Shown: in pieces, positions 1 to 11,484 of the stretch | Position numbering within the stretch: the first letter of the stretch is position 1 | Layout: the number at the start of each line of letters is the position of its first letter | Notes under the pieces: model-generated | What the model was told of the DNA's origin: nothing | The model's input: the letters and a program-made list of their open reading frames with translations, nothing else | Databases searched by the model: none | Program-made: the position numbers and the translations under genes | Source: Antedon mediterranea | Taxonomy: Eukaryota > Echinodermata > Crinoidea > Comatulida > Antedonidae | NCBI RefSeq assembly: GCF_964355755.1 | Contig: NC_092676.1 | Span: 17,652,288 to 17,716,287 of the forward strand | DNA length: 64,000 bases | Direction: 5' to 3'

Positions 1-149
1 GCAATTTGTTACGTACTTGCTACTTTTGTTCATTTACATTTTTTTAATGTGTCTTTTTTTTTTTTCAATTTGTTTGTGTGTATTTTTTCGTATTTTTTTT
101 GCTAGTTTGTAATTGCATTGTGGTTTAATTTTGATTTTTAGCTTTAATT

Positions 150-228
150 ATTACACATGTCGCGGATTGAACTCGAACCTAGCATTGATATCAATGGTCG
201 CGGCGATTTGCTCACTGAGCCAAACCGT
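150..228 (-). repeat. tRNA-derived SINE head (minus strand)
   Basis: Read on the minus strand this segment has a Pol III A box (TGGCTCAGTGAG, complement of 211-222) followed at tRNA spacing by a B box (GGTTCGAGTTC, complement of 169-179). That is the layout of a tRNA-derived SINE head. The 3' body runs toward lower coordinates into AT-rich sequence and its end is not resolved. A functional tRNA is unlikely because no closed acceptor stem is visible. Confidence 0.5.
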
Positions 229-611
229 GATTTACAAAATACATTCTGTTCTAAGGATAGGTGTAATTAATTAAAACTTCAACGGCGCGATCATTCGATA
301 TGGTTGACTAAAGACTGTTTATTTAGCGGCCCGGCATGGTATTTATAAACAACAGAGGAGGTTGCGTAGTTTATACAGTGACGTAACATGGTCGCTGAGA
401 TGTCAAATTACTGCTATTTTTTGCCTTTTTTTAGTGTTTATTCTTAAAATTCAGAAAAGTGACATAGCCTATTGTGTGCGGCCCCTCAATAAACATCAGT
501 GTGCCAAATGTGAGCACGTACATTTCAGTGGTTTTGGAGGAGATACGTAAAATTACGCAAAAACTTTAGCATTTAATTTAGTAGCATTAATATATAGATT
601 CTCATTCACAG

Positions 612-713
612 CAGCAGCAAGTGTCGAACCTCCCACAACCATAGCACCAACTACTGTAGAAGCAACCACAAGAGAACCAACAACGATACAACAATCTACC
701 ACAAACCAACTTG
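612..713 (+). CDS. Thr/Pro-rich linker exon 1
   Basis: An exon bounded by a CAG acceptor and a GTAACT donor, phase 1 at both ends, 102 nt. It encodes a Thr/Pro/Glu-rich stretch including VEPPTTIAPTTVEATTREPT, probably an O-glycosylated, mucin-like stalk between folded domains. It is longer than the later linkers (63-72 nt) but has the same composition and phase. Membership of the same gene as the later cassettes is inferred from this similarity. Confidence 0.6.
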
Positions 714-1613
714 GTAACTATTTTCCTATTTAACTTCGGTATTTGCAATACAGTATCTATATATAAATTATGATTAATTCTGACATAGGCGAGCACAATG
801 CAAAAACTTCGGTACAAATCTCCGCCTTGGATACCTACCTTATCTATCTCAGATGTACCGAGAAACGTAGTTTTCAGTTTGACGCTATTATTCCATATTT
901 CTATCTTAGGAAGATATTATAAAGAGTTTTTTAACAAAATATATGATTTCAACAGTAGATTTTCAACTCAATTTCAATTCTTCCCAGTCAAAGTAATTTC
1001 CGGGTTTATGATAAGTTCACCTTGCAACAACCTGGTTTCAACTATTTTCTCTCTTTTATACACAAGGGAGCAGTTAAAATAATAGATTTGACCCTAAAGG
1101 TGACTGGAAACAGGCACTTTCCATCAATCAATACAGTGTCCCTTTGGAAGACGAAAAAAAAATAAATTGGCCATTAGTCATAGCCATTTCAGTTTTTTGT
1201 TTATTTTCAAACATACCGCACGTGTGTGTGAATTAGGTACAGTAGTTAAAAAATAGAAATTATACTGCAAATTAATAAAGATCAAATTGAATATACGCCA
1301 TAAAGAATCGGAATATATTGTGGGGAATAGTATTATAAAATTACATATAGAGATTTGATGATAAGACATTTTGTTTAAAATCGAGTGAAATCCCGATAGC
1401 TGAGTTTTATTGAGTAAGCTGGCAGGAGTAACTGTAGGCTATCTTCCTGTGTCCCGTTAGGACCGAGATGTCTGCCCATGTTGCAAGCCGTAATGTCTTC
1501 TTTCTTGGGCCCACTCTGTCACGGCAGTTAGTTTCCAATAAAACATCACTTTGAATAATAATCCCCCCCCCCCCCCAACCCAACTATCTAATAAACGTCC
1601 ATCCACATTTATA

Positions 1614-3205
1614 ACTAGAAAGCCACTCCGAGAGGGCATACCTCCGCCTACTGTAAAATTCTCCTACATAAGATTTCTCCGGTAAAAAAAATATATATAT
1701 ATATTTGTGTGTGTCTTAATGCTGTTTGTGATTTAGGCTAATTTCATTACAAGCATGTGTATGCAAGTTTGGTGTAATGGTTATGTAACAAGCCTTTCAA
1801 TTAACAGTAGCTTCAGTTGACTAACAATAGAACAGCAACGCGAAAATCAAACGAGTGAATTTGAAAAGAAATAGGTTTTTTAAACTACTCGCATCAAAAA
1901 AACGTGCACATTAAATCAAATTATGTTTTAAAATTACAAATCACAAATTATAACTCTTGCCTCTTGTTCAAAAATGAAGTTTTTTGGACAAGTAGTTCTC
2001 GAGAAAATGCAATTTCAGTTTACTTGTTACTTTAAGACTGCTCGCCGGCTTTTGAAAAATTCTGTCCTATCTTTTAACACTAGCAGGTCTAAAAAAGTAT
2101 ACTAAAAAGTGGTCCAGAATTGGGACTGTGGTCCCAAATGGTCCCAAAATTTAATGGAATGGTCCTTGACCACATATCTATCTGTCTATTCATTTTGGTA
2201 AAGATCTTGTAATTACTTTTTGAGTAATCCTGCTAACAAACAAACAAACAAATGAAAGCACTCAGAAACTGAGTGAAATACTTGGCAAAATATATCCACT
2301 GACTCGGAGCATGTTGAAAGATACATTTTTTTTGCTTTAGGTATTAGCTTTACATTGTTAAAATCCTGCTGGGGTTAATAATTTGTTTAAATAATTTTTT
2401 GATACAAACAACTCCGGCATTGCAACAATGACCTTTCTAAAATCAAGATTTACCAGAATAATGATCGAGGAGTGTCTTGAAGCTGTACCGATTTGCGGCG
2501 CCTCTGCCTTAACCCATGTAGTAATATATCAATTTACCTGAAAATCAATAGGCATGTTCTGTAAGTATATACCTGATGAAATAAGGAAGGACACACGCTG
2601 GTGCTAACAAAACTAATTATCAACTTACAATAGTTTAATTTGAATAACAATAGAACACCAACGCGAAAAACAAACGGGTGAATTTGAAAAGAAATAGGTT
2701 TTTTAAAACTACTCGTCTCAAAAAACCTGTACATTAAATCAAATTATGTTTTGAAAATTACAAATCACAATTTATAACTCTTGCCTCTTGTCCAAAAATG
2801 AGTTTTTTAGACAAGTGGTTGTCGAGAAAATGTAATTTCAGTACACTTGTTACTTTAAGACTGCTCGCCGGCTTTTGAAAATTGTCTCCTATCTTTTAAC
2901 ACTAGCCGGACTGACAATAATATCATTTTTATTATTTGTGAAGTTATTAATAAACCAATTTTGTTGATTTTCAATAGGCATGGTCTGAAGGTATATACCT
3001 ATCTACACCCAAAAATTTAGAACGATAACTTGAAAAACTGTAGGTGCTATCGTGCTAACAAACAAACAAACAAACAAACAAACATACAAACATACATACA
3101 AACAAAGTGAATACTATACTTGGCAAAATTCTTTTTGCCAAGTAACAAACAAACAAACAAACACACGCTACCGATTACATATACCTCCTTGGCGGAGGTA
3201 AATAA
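1614..3205. repeat. Interspersed repeat with cctccgcc/ggcggagg ends, composite copy
   Basis: The left end ACTAGAAAGCCACT...ACCTCCGCC and the right end CTCCTTGGCGGAGGTAAATAA recur at 22863-23354, where a shorter copy of about 490 bp has the same ends. The short inverted motif ACCTCCGCC/GGCGGAGGT at the two ends suggests a TIR-type non-autonomous element. The copy here contains a second internal partial copy (about 2630-2890 repeats 1810-2050) and looks like two fused or nested copies. It carries several (AAAC)n tracts. Confidence 0.55.
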
Positions 3206-3897
3206 CACAATTATACTATTTGTATTAGAATTCATCGCACTGTTATCAACAATTTACCAAGCATTTGTTATTCTTTTTTACCACTTTTCATATCTATTAG
3301 AGGATTTCATTTGATTATAAATGTTACCATATTATTAAAACTAAAAAATTTAACATATATCCCTCGAATAAAGGGCCCTACCAAACAATAAAAACTATAC
3401 TTTAAACTGTTATTAATCATCTAAAACACTTTGAAACAAAGTAGTTTAGTTTTACGAATGTCAAGCATTTTCAATAATGGTAACCGACAGAAAACGTACA
3501 AGAAGAACATTATCATTCCGAGAACCATCGTCTGCACTTCCTAGAGGGGGAGCGAGCTCACCCTCTAGTTATATATTAATTTTTATTATTTTAATTTTGG
3601 ATAAACTACAAACCTTTTAACATTTTCTTAGTAAATGAAAGTTTAAATTACCAAAATAATGGTTTAAAATTAAACTGCTAAAAATTTGTTGGAACATATA
3701 TATTATATTAATAGGCCACTATGTGATTTTGTGTCATTTTTTGTTAAAAGCAAAACTCCAGCTGATTAAGTTTCTCTAAAAATTTGCCATTTTTCTAAAA
3801 AATGCTCAAGGGAGTCAAATCCAAGATGGCCACCAATACTTAAAATATCCAATAAATGTAACATATTGGACAAAGTAACACCCATTATAAACTAGAC

Positions 3898-5445
3898 ATG
3901 AAACTCGTCACTTTGACGAGTTAGTTATCCGCACCACGACAAACGTCACGTGCACGTCATACGTAGGAATATTGCACACAGATAAAGATTATGGCATTAT
4001 GACAAGAACTGAAGAATATGATATGCTGTTAGTGCTGAATTCTGTCAATTTTGTGTCATATAGTATACATGCAAACACTACAGTATAATCTGTATACATA
4101 TTACATACAGTGTAGAATAGGTGAAATTACGGGACCCGCCATTTATTCCAATTTTTAACATGGCGACGGTATCAAAATGAAACACTTAGATAGCAATTTC
4201 AGAAGGAAATTATCTTAGGAACAACATATTAACGTGTAGAAGAAATTTGAATACGTAAAATATAGATGCGCACCCTTTTAAATGTGATGAACTATTACGC
4301 AAAATATGAAAATACAACTTTTTTTATTCAACTGGCCATATGATGACGTCACAACATCCGATTGGCAAAATGTTTACATGAATTCGTATCTACAATCCAA
4401 TAGCTTCCAGAAAACGTTTTAATCGTGATTATCACATTTTATTCTTACGAGCTATTACAGAATAAAATTTACTGTAAAGATGAAATTAATGACCCACGTA
4501 ATTGAAATTTTTAGGCATGATGACGTCATAAAAATTAAAATATTTTTATCTCGTGCTAAAGAAAGTTGATTGACCTACACAATATATAAATGTAGGAGAA
4601 AAAGGAATACAGATAAGCGTGATGCGCTCCATTGAATGTGATGAGCAATAACGAAAGAGACAAAAATCCTATATTTTACATTCGTGTGGCCATACGATGA
4701 CGTCACAATGTTTTTTTTAGCCTTATCGATGCATGATCCGTTATCTACAACTCATCAACTTCTAGATTTTGTAATAAAAATAAACGGTTCACGGTTTACT
4801 TTAGAAACTATGACTGTTTAAAAAAAGACAAAATTTTGACGATTTTTTAAGCTTTTTCATAAAAAACGCGCATGAAATGTTTAATTCAACGTGTTCGTAT
4901 GGCGTTATTTAAATTGGAAAAGGTCTAAATTGTTTTCAAAATTACTAGGAAAGGCTTGAAAAATATAATTCAAGAGAAAAAAATATGTTTTTAACGCTAC
5001 GTGCGCACCGCGTGCGTTAAAAATTGCGCGCCCGTGGGAATTTTTGACATGCTCAAAATGACAAGAAACGCTCAAAATGACAAGAAACGCATAAAAAGTT
5101 GATTAGAAATTAATTTTGCGCGTTTTGAAATTTTAAATGCGCGTGCGCGCGTAACTTCTTGTGAAACATGCCATTTTTAATCCGTAGAAAGTTTGCCCCT
5201 GATATGACTTAAATTTTGTCCAAGTGTCAATACTAAATGACTTTTGGTTTTTAATCTATGATCAATCATTGAAATTCATAAAATTGCGCGTAAGTCACGT
5301 TGCGCAACTATGACGTCATTCAAAAATAGGAGGTGCACAACTTCACGTAAATGCCCATATGTTGTCAAAGTTATGAAATGTTATGTTTACATGTTTTTGA
5401 GATACGTGAGACACAAAAATGAGGGAGAAAGAAATAAGAAAAACT
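3898..5445 (+). repeat. Hairpin-headed interspersed repeat, copy 1
   Basis: It begins with a palindrome (AACTCGTCA, CTT, TGACGAGTT) followed by GTTATCCGC. The same head occurs at about 5453 (direct orientation) and about 22255-22280 (inverted). The body includes repeated blocks around TGATGACGTCACAA at about 4340 and 4690. Head and body are shared over several hundred bases with the inverted copy at 21700-22290. There is no coding capacity. The superfamily is not determined. Confidence 0.55.
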
Positions 5446-5870
5446 AGATTTGAACTCGTCACTTTGACGAGTTCGGGTTATCCGCGCATACGCAACATAC
5501 ACGTACTTTAAACTATACGAACCTCGACAATTATTATGCCATCCTTTGACATGAAATAAAAATGTTTACAGTGCTGAATTGTACCTATTATGTAGCATAC
5601 ACCATATTACAGTATTTTACAGAATAAACTGTATATATGTTATATACAGTGTAGCATAGACGGAATTACAAGACCCATCTTTTAAATCCAATTATTAACA
5701 CGATGACATCATCAAATTGACATATAAATTGATAAAATAAACTTACTAATTGCGGATAACAAAAAAAAAACAGGACGATTACAAGGAGTGATAACTAATA
5801 ATACAGAAAAAAACTGTTGATCTCATACAATAACAAGGAGTTATCCGCTATACCAAGCGGATAACTAATA
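5446..5870 (+). repeat. Hairpin-headed interspersed repeat, copy 2 (short)
   Basis: It starts with the same GAACTCGTCA/TGACGAGTTC hairpin and GTTATCCGC as copy 1. It then follows copy 1 loosely for about 280 bp. It ends near 5832-5860 in an inverted repeat, AGTTATCCGC...GCGGATAACT, which repeats the head motif in both orientations. The end is approximate. Confidence 0.45.
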
Positions 5871-6590
5871 ATATTTTTAGTTAAAATTAATGTCATATAG
5901 TCTAGGACCTGGGTCAGATTTGTATGCATTTAATGTAGGAGAGAATATCTCAACTGTTATAGGATAAATTTATCTAAACTACCCTCAGCCTAGATATAAA
6001 AAAATACAACATAATTAATATCTAAAAGTGATAAAACAGTAAAAATTTGTTCAAAATGCTTGGTAAATTTAACAACACTTGAATTATTTAAATTATAAAT
6101 AAACCGAATTAAATTTACACTATTTAATATACTCAGTTTTGTAAAAAAATAATATAACATTCACATTTTTCACAAAATTAGATTACAGATTTTTAATACA
6201 AGCTGGGTAACAATGGATAGGATATTTTATGGGCTTTCATTTGATACCAAATAGTTCTTCCAAACACACAAATATTATATAAATAAACATAACAATTACG
6301 CTACTTTTTGTATAATCAAAATATGCACATTTTCCATACAATTAGCTTCATAATTAAAAGTTTTCAATACAAGGTAGCAATGAGTAGCATATTGTGTATG
6401 CTTTCATTTGATACCATACAGTTTGTCCATTGAAATTTTAAAGAATAATTTGGTAATTTTTGGGTCAAAGATCAGTAAATACATTTCCGGTCATTTTTTC
6501 GCTAAAAGCTGTATTAGACCGAATATAAATATGTATTTTCTGATTAAATATTGTGTAGTTATTAACCTTATGTTTTTTATTATTTGTCAG

Positions 6591-6662
6591 CACAAATCAC
6601 TACTTCAGAACCAACAACACCAGTACCTACAACCATAGTACAAACCACTGCTTTTCCAATTG
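6591..6662 (+). CDS. Thr/Pro-rich linker exon 2
   Basis: A 72-nt exon between a TTTGTCAG acceptor and a GTAAGC donor, phase 1-1. It encodes AQITTSEPTTPVPTTIVQTT followed by AFPI (first Ala completed across the junction). It is near-identical in protein to linkers at 20613, 22376, 26686, 44742 and 54401, which sit upstream of a CTLD exon or CTLD remnant, as this one does (CTLD-1 at 8590). Confidence 0.8.
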
Positions 6663-6750
6663 GTAAGCTGTTTATATTTATTTAAGTTATTTTACCTCCA
6701 TCTGTCTACTTAGCATGCAACTCTAAAGAGTTCAAATCAATTCAGTGTTT

Positions 6751-8130
6751 TTCGGTCGTGGTATACACTGTCTAATGGATGTCCATCTTGAAAAATACCT
6801 GCAACCAATGATACGAAGATGCTTCGCATTTACCTATCTCCTTCTACGATAATTGTTTTTAATAGCTGAAAACCGGTTTAACAGGTCGAGCACAGCATCA
6901 TAATGTTGAAGACAGGCTGATTTTCTTTAAAAAATACTATTTTGATAGATTTAATATACGTTTATACAAATGTATTGATTTTCAATAACAAGAACATCAA
7001 TAATCAATAATAACAAAGCTCTAAAGGTCTGTAACATCTCATCCTTCACTGATAGGAGAATTGCTCACAGTCTCAAATTTGCCAAGGGAATATCTGAGAC
7101 TGTTCATTCTGCTGATCTTTTACCGGTGACACGGTTTGAAAGTCATGGGAGGTTGCTCCGTAATAGTAATAACATTTCACAATTACCATCCAGAACCGCC
7201 AGTTTCAGTAACAGCCCAATCCCTTATTTTATCCGCCTGCTTAACGCCTGATTTTCACTCATTTTTGTATAATTTTTTATTTTGTTTGTTTCAATTTTGT
7301 ATATTTTTATTGGTCTAGGTACATGCATGTAAAAGTTACCCACAATCTGGCCTTTGGCCACTAGTGGTAACTTGTGGCATGGTGGTGTCTAATGTTTTTG
7401 ATGTTTTATATGAAATAAAGAATAATAATAATAATAATAATAACATCATTTCAATAAACATTCCAATCTCTCAGTCTCTCCCAGTATAATTGTTTGGTTT
7501 AACACAAGTAGGTACATTTATGGGCCATTGGGGGAAAAAACTTAAAACCTTTAGATATTGCAATACTTTGACAATACTGTAAATACATACTAACCACTGT
7601 TTTTTGGTCGCCATTTGAATCACAAATTTCTTACTGTGAGTGTGGGAACTCTTCGATATAAACACATACACAAATAAATTTATTACTGTGAGTGTGGGTA
7701 CTGATAGATAAACAAACTCTATTACAGTTGCTTCTTAATGTTTGTATTAATTAATAATTACAAAATATATAATCGTCGTAGTGGTGTATCGTTACATGTA
7801 CTTTACTATTTCAATCGACTATGACAGTGAGAGTTTTAACACAAAGTATTCAATTGCAAATGTTCTACTATATTTAGTGGTATATTATTTATAGGCCAAT
7901 AAAAAAAAGGAAAAAAAATATTTCGTTACTGTCAGTGGATAAAGAATATATTTAAAAATTGTTCCTCTTTGTACCCATCATCTTCCCCATCCCTCAACCT
8001 TAATATTTCATACAAAACACAAATTGGGTTTGTTTAAATGAATCCAAATATAAATTTGGACTTATTTGTGACAAGTTTCTCTTTCGGAAGTAATTCCCAT
8101 GGTGCTAATTTTAGTTGTCTACAGTACATA
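6751..8130 (+). repeat. Duplicated intronic block, copy 1, interrupted by a LINE end
   Basis: The sequence from the motif GGTATACACTG to about 8130 is repeated at 15283-17262 with the same order of sub-blocks (TTGAAAAATAC, TCCTACGATAATTG, TTGGTCGCCATTTGAAT, AAATTGGGTTTGTTTAAATG). Copy 1 carries a LINE 3' end at about 7011-7443 that copy 2 lacks. Copy 2 carries a TIR element that copy 1 lacks, so the two copies give an empty site for each other. Confidence 0.7.
7011..7443 (+). mobile_element. LINE 3' terminal fragment with (ATA)n tail
   Basis: An open frame ending at the TGA 7249-7251 encodes the typical C-terminus of a CR1/Jockey-type LINE ORF2: FTDRRIAHSLKFAKGISETV, then LPVTRFESHGRLLRNSNN, then LPSRTASFSNSPIPYFIRLL. 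A 3' UTR of about 170 bp and an AATAAAG plus (AAT)n tail at 7420-7443 follow. It is 5'-truncated and inserted in a block that is uninterrupted at 15283-17262. Confidence 0.75.
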
Positions 8131-8589
8131 AAACTGTAAATGACAATGTATTATAGTCGTGCGGTACGTACATTTGAAATCGGAAGTTTTTTTACGCTGA
8201 AATTACTGTGTATTCGAACCATCTATGGTCACGACCTAGATCTAGTATTTTATAATATTAATAATGAAAATAAATGTAATTTAGTAGAGAAATTTGCCAT
8301 TGTTTTTATTGGAGGTCGCATAGTTCCGGTCTTTCAACAACAAATTCTAATACACCACGCTTTCGCAAGAGCATGCACGAAGCATTGTTGTTATGCCGTT
8401 GTTAAGGGGTCCGGTCTTCCACCAGTTTTTCACTATGCTAAGAAGATCTTAAGTTTGGAGCTCATGGTTTGTGATGATGTTACACACCTGAGATCTGATA
8501 TTTGAGATGCCTAGCAAAACAAAGTAACAGAAAAATTGAACTATACTGTACGTATTTACATACTGGCAATGAATACAATTTATTTTCAG

Positions 8590-9027
8590 CATGTAATTTT
8601 TACTATCAGTCATCACAGTATACAGCTTTTAGATTTGAATATTATGAAGGAATAAATGTGACTGAAGCAAAACATGAATGTGGATTGTCAAATGGAAAAC
8701 TTGCTAGTCTCACAACAGTTGAAGAAGTTGGATTTGTATCTCAATATCTTGACAATAACTGTCCAAACAATCAACCTAGTGGTGATCAATACTTAATTGG
8801 GTTATCCCGTGAAGCTGGATTAGAAAGATCAGATAACCAGAACTGGAAGTGGGAAACAGGAGAAGCTTTGGATTCATCTGTGATACCATGGGGTCCAAAT
8901 CAGCCTAGTAGAAGCAATAACAATAATGCTGTTGTTCGATTTCAACAAATAGAAAGACAAATGTTTGACAAAAAAACCGATTGAATGATATTGGACAGAA
9001 GTTCAATAGGTTTTCTTTGTGAATATG
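8590..9027 (+). pseudogene. CTLD exon 1 with an in-frame TGA
   Basis: A complete 438-nt phase 1-1 exon (TTTTCAG acceptor, GTAAGC donor) with the length of intact CTLD-4 and CTLD-5. The frame encodes CNFYYQSSQYTAFRFEYYEG, HECGLSNGKLASLTTVEEV, DNNCPNNQPSGDQYLIGL, NWKWETGEAL, WGPNQPS and GFLCEY, matching a C-type lectin-like fold with the WxWE and W..NQP regions. A TGA at 8982-8984 replaces the Phe/Tyr/Asp-type codon found at this place in the paralogs. The reading frame on both sides is intact. If translated, it would truncate the protein before FTP-1. Because the exon is symmetrical it could be skipped. A base error or polymorphism is possible. Confidence 0.8.
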
Positions 9028-10147
9028 GTAAGCAAGAGCTACAATGGTTTCCTGTTAAAATTATGGGCAGAGATGTCTAAAATAGTAAACCTTATGAGGG
9101 GCCCATAATTTTAACCAGAAACCCATATTAGGCAAAGTATATTTGGTTTATATTTTCGATTAAACATTAAAACACGCCTACTGTTTGTTTTTAGATCTAG
9201 TTTAAGTAGAGTCTAGAGTCCGGGATGACCGAGACACAACTGGTACTGACCGTGGTTAAATTAGACCGAGGGTGTATTCCCTTACTTCTGTTTGGTTTGT
9301 TTTTTTTGCCATGGTTGGAATCCCTTTTATCATTTTAATTTATGTACAGCGCTAGAGGTTTCACACATTAGGCGCTATATAAATCCAGGATATTAAAGTA
9401 AACTTTTATTTTAAAATTAGTAAACTTTTATCCGCGGCTTTCATGTTAAATGTCAGAGGAAGTAGGAAGAAGAGGCCAGGCTTTGTAAAAAGACAGCTCC
9501 CAAGTTTTAATACGGGAATGTTGGCGGCGCTGATTACTGCAACAGTCTCTTCTAGCTCTGTCCATTATGGGAAAGGGCCTCTGTTGTGACAAATTCTTTC
9601 CCAGTCCATTCCTATGTTGTCTTTCCATCTCTTCCTGCCTGCCACGTTACCGTGTCCAGTTAAGCTCGGAAATTCTTAATCTTGGAGCACTTGTAATGGT
9701 CTATGTTGAAATTTGATCTTTGTACGAGATGTATAGCAGTCAAATAATAATAATTATGAGAAACTGCCGAACTAAATACAGAAAGTTTAGTATGAAGTTC
9801 TGTTCTGAACACTGCTATGATGTGCAGATGTAGAAGAAATGAGTTTTACTAACGCAGAAGCTGAAACTATACCCTTTATACCACAAATAAACTATAGACT
9901 AAATCCAACATGTGTGCAGTTACTAAGAAATGCTATTGTAATTGATATTATGTTCACATTTAATGAACAGAGCATGAGCAGCCCATGAGGGCCCTTAGGA
10001 GCCCATGGTCAGCCCAACTAATATGTTTTTCCAACTAAACTTTGTCACAACCCATAAGTGTGCTGTTCATTTCCCATTGTGCTATCCTTTTGAAATTAAT
10101 CCGTATAGAAATGTACATTACTATATCTATTTGATTGTGCTACCTAA
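9028..10147 (+). other. Intron-like stretch, no gene seen
   Basis: I see no exon with acceptor, donor and module similarity here. A segment around 9340-9390 (AGCGCTAGAGG...GGCGCTATATAAAT) looks like the end of an interspersed element, but I could not delimit it. Confidence 0.5.
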
Positions 10148-10336
10148 TGTGCTATCCATTTGAAAGAATGTGCTATCCATTTGAAATAATGTGCTATCTA
10201 TTTGAAATAGTGTGCTATCCATTTGAAAGAATGTGCTATCCATTTGAAAGAATGTGCTATCCATTTGAAAGAATGTGCTATCCATTTGAAAGAATGTGCT
10301 ATCCATTTGAAAGAATGTGCTATCCATTTGAAAGAA
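10148..10336. repeat. 21-bp minisatellite, 9 units
   Basis: Nine consecutive units of TGTGCTATCCATTTGAAAGA plus one base, with only a few substitutions (units 2 and 3). Since 21 is a multiple of three, several frames on both strands stay open and give artificial repetitive peptides. Degenerate half-units flank it (10079-10147 and about 10338-10400). Confidence 0.95.
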
Positions 10337-11484
10337 TGACGTGCTACCCGATAATCCTTATAGAATAATGTACAGTACAATTATATCCATTTGATTGTGC
10401 CTTTTTTGGGTTTTTTGTTTTTAAATATGTTTTTCTATCCATTTTAAACGTGCTAAACCAGTTACATATTTTATATTTTTATATCCATTCAAATAATTTT
10501 TTTAAAACACAATCGATTTACTCCAAAGTCTTTTGTTTATTCCATCATGTCATATTCAAGGAATCCCCCACAAGTGTTTCTCAGACCAGGGTCTATGCTA
10601 TTTTTTAATAATGTACAAAAAATGAAATGAATACCATCATATTAATTATGTACGGAGAAAGCTCGAGCGGAAGTCGAGCGTTACTTTTGCCAACAAGACG
10701 AAGCGCAAAACATTGTCAACGAATAAAAACACAGCGCGAAACATCTAAAATGATGTACAATTTCTTAAAACATAAAAACACAGAATATATTTCATTCATA
10801 CTAAGGCTTGGATCTGGAAGAAGGGCCTTAAAAAATAAAACATGGCAAGATGTAATTAATCAAACAACGGCCAAAGAATACCAACAATTTTAATTTAGGT
10901 TGCGATTCGTAATTACTACGGTGGTGGACTTAGGGCCTGTTTATGAACAGCAAGTATCCGGATAACTTGTCATCTTTTGGGGTCATTAATCATGCCTTAA
11001 CGACCCTCAATGGCTTTTTTGAGTACCACCACCCAGACCAACCTCAGCCCGGCAAATTTGGAGTGTTGGCTTGTCCTCAGGGGAGTTGAAGGCGACCTTG
11101 CTGGATTAAACAATGTATTTTATGAGATAATCATGCAAATCAGTCTGAAAATAAGGCCATGAGTAGCCGGATAACTAGAAGTCTGTAAACGGTAGGGAGA
11201 ATTTTGATTTAGCCTTGTCAGGAGAGACCTCTGGCATATCCAGATACTTGAAATGTTCATAAACACAACTAGTTTGCAATTATAGTGACCCTTTATTTTG
11301 GAAAGAAAGATAGAAAAAGTTGTTTCCATCTCCATGTTAATACCAAGGCACTTTTCAATTTAAAATTCTGGCCTAGTCTTCTTGCAAGATCATTACAGCC
11401 CACTGGTAGAATAGTCCTTGAAACCGTCCGTAAAACACATTAATCACTCACATCAGTCACCGCTAATGGTTGAAAATGGTAACC
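10337..11484 (+). other. Intron-like stretch, no gene recognised
   Basis: An open frame at 10627-10893 (88 codons) matches nothing I recognise and has no splice or initiation context supporting it. It may be a transposon fragment. The rest is unremarkable. Confidence 0.4.

Larger units (their letters stand above)
714..6590 (+). other. Intron-like stretch with repeats, no gene seen
   Basis: No credible exon was found between linkers 1 and 2. The stretch holds poly-C at about 1563-1576, a short AT/GT microsatellite at about 1690-1712, several (AAAC)n runs (about 2232, 3056 and 3145), a composite interspersed repeat (1614-3205) and two copies of a hairpin-headed repeat (3898-5870). The region 798-1082 is open but resembles nothing and lacks coding character. 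Confidence 0.6.

Noticed and set aside
798-1082. 94-codon ORF downstream of linker 1
   Set aside because: Hydrophobic, low-complexity translation of AT-rich DNA; no module similarity or splice sites matching the gene's pattern.
8982-8984. TGA as selenocysteine codon
   Set aside because: Paralogs have ordinary, varying residues here and no Cys; no SECIS-like structure was recognised. A premature stop is simpler.
9340-9400. Possible SINE or element end (GCGCTAGAGG...GGCGCTATATAAAT)
   Set aside because: Suggestive inverted GCGCTA words, but no second copy in the window and no Pol III boxes that I could confirm.
10127-10380. Repetitive proteins (CYPFERM-type on plus, MDSTFFQ-type on minus)
   Set aside because: Open on both strands only because the 21-bp minisatellite unit is divisible by three; no start context, splice sites or homologs.
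10627-10893. 88-codon ORF
   Set aside because: No recognisable domain, no splice or initiation support; could be a transposon scrap.
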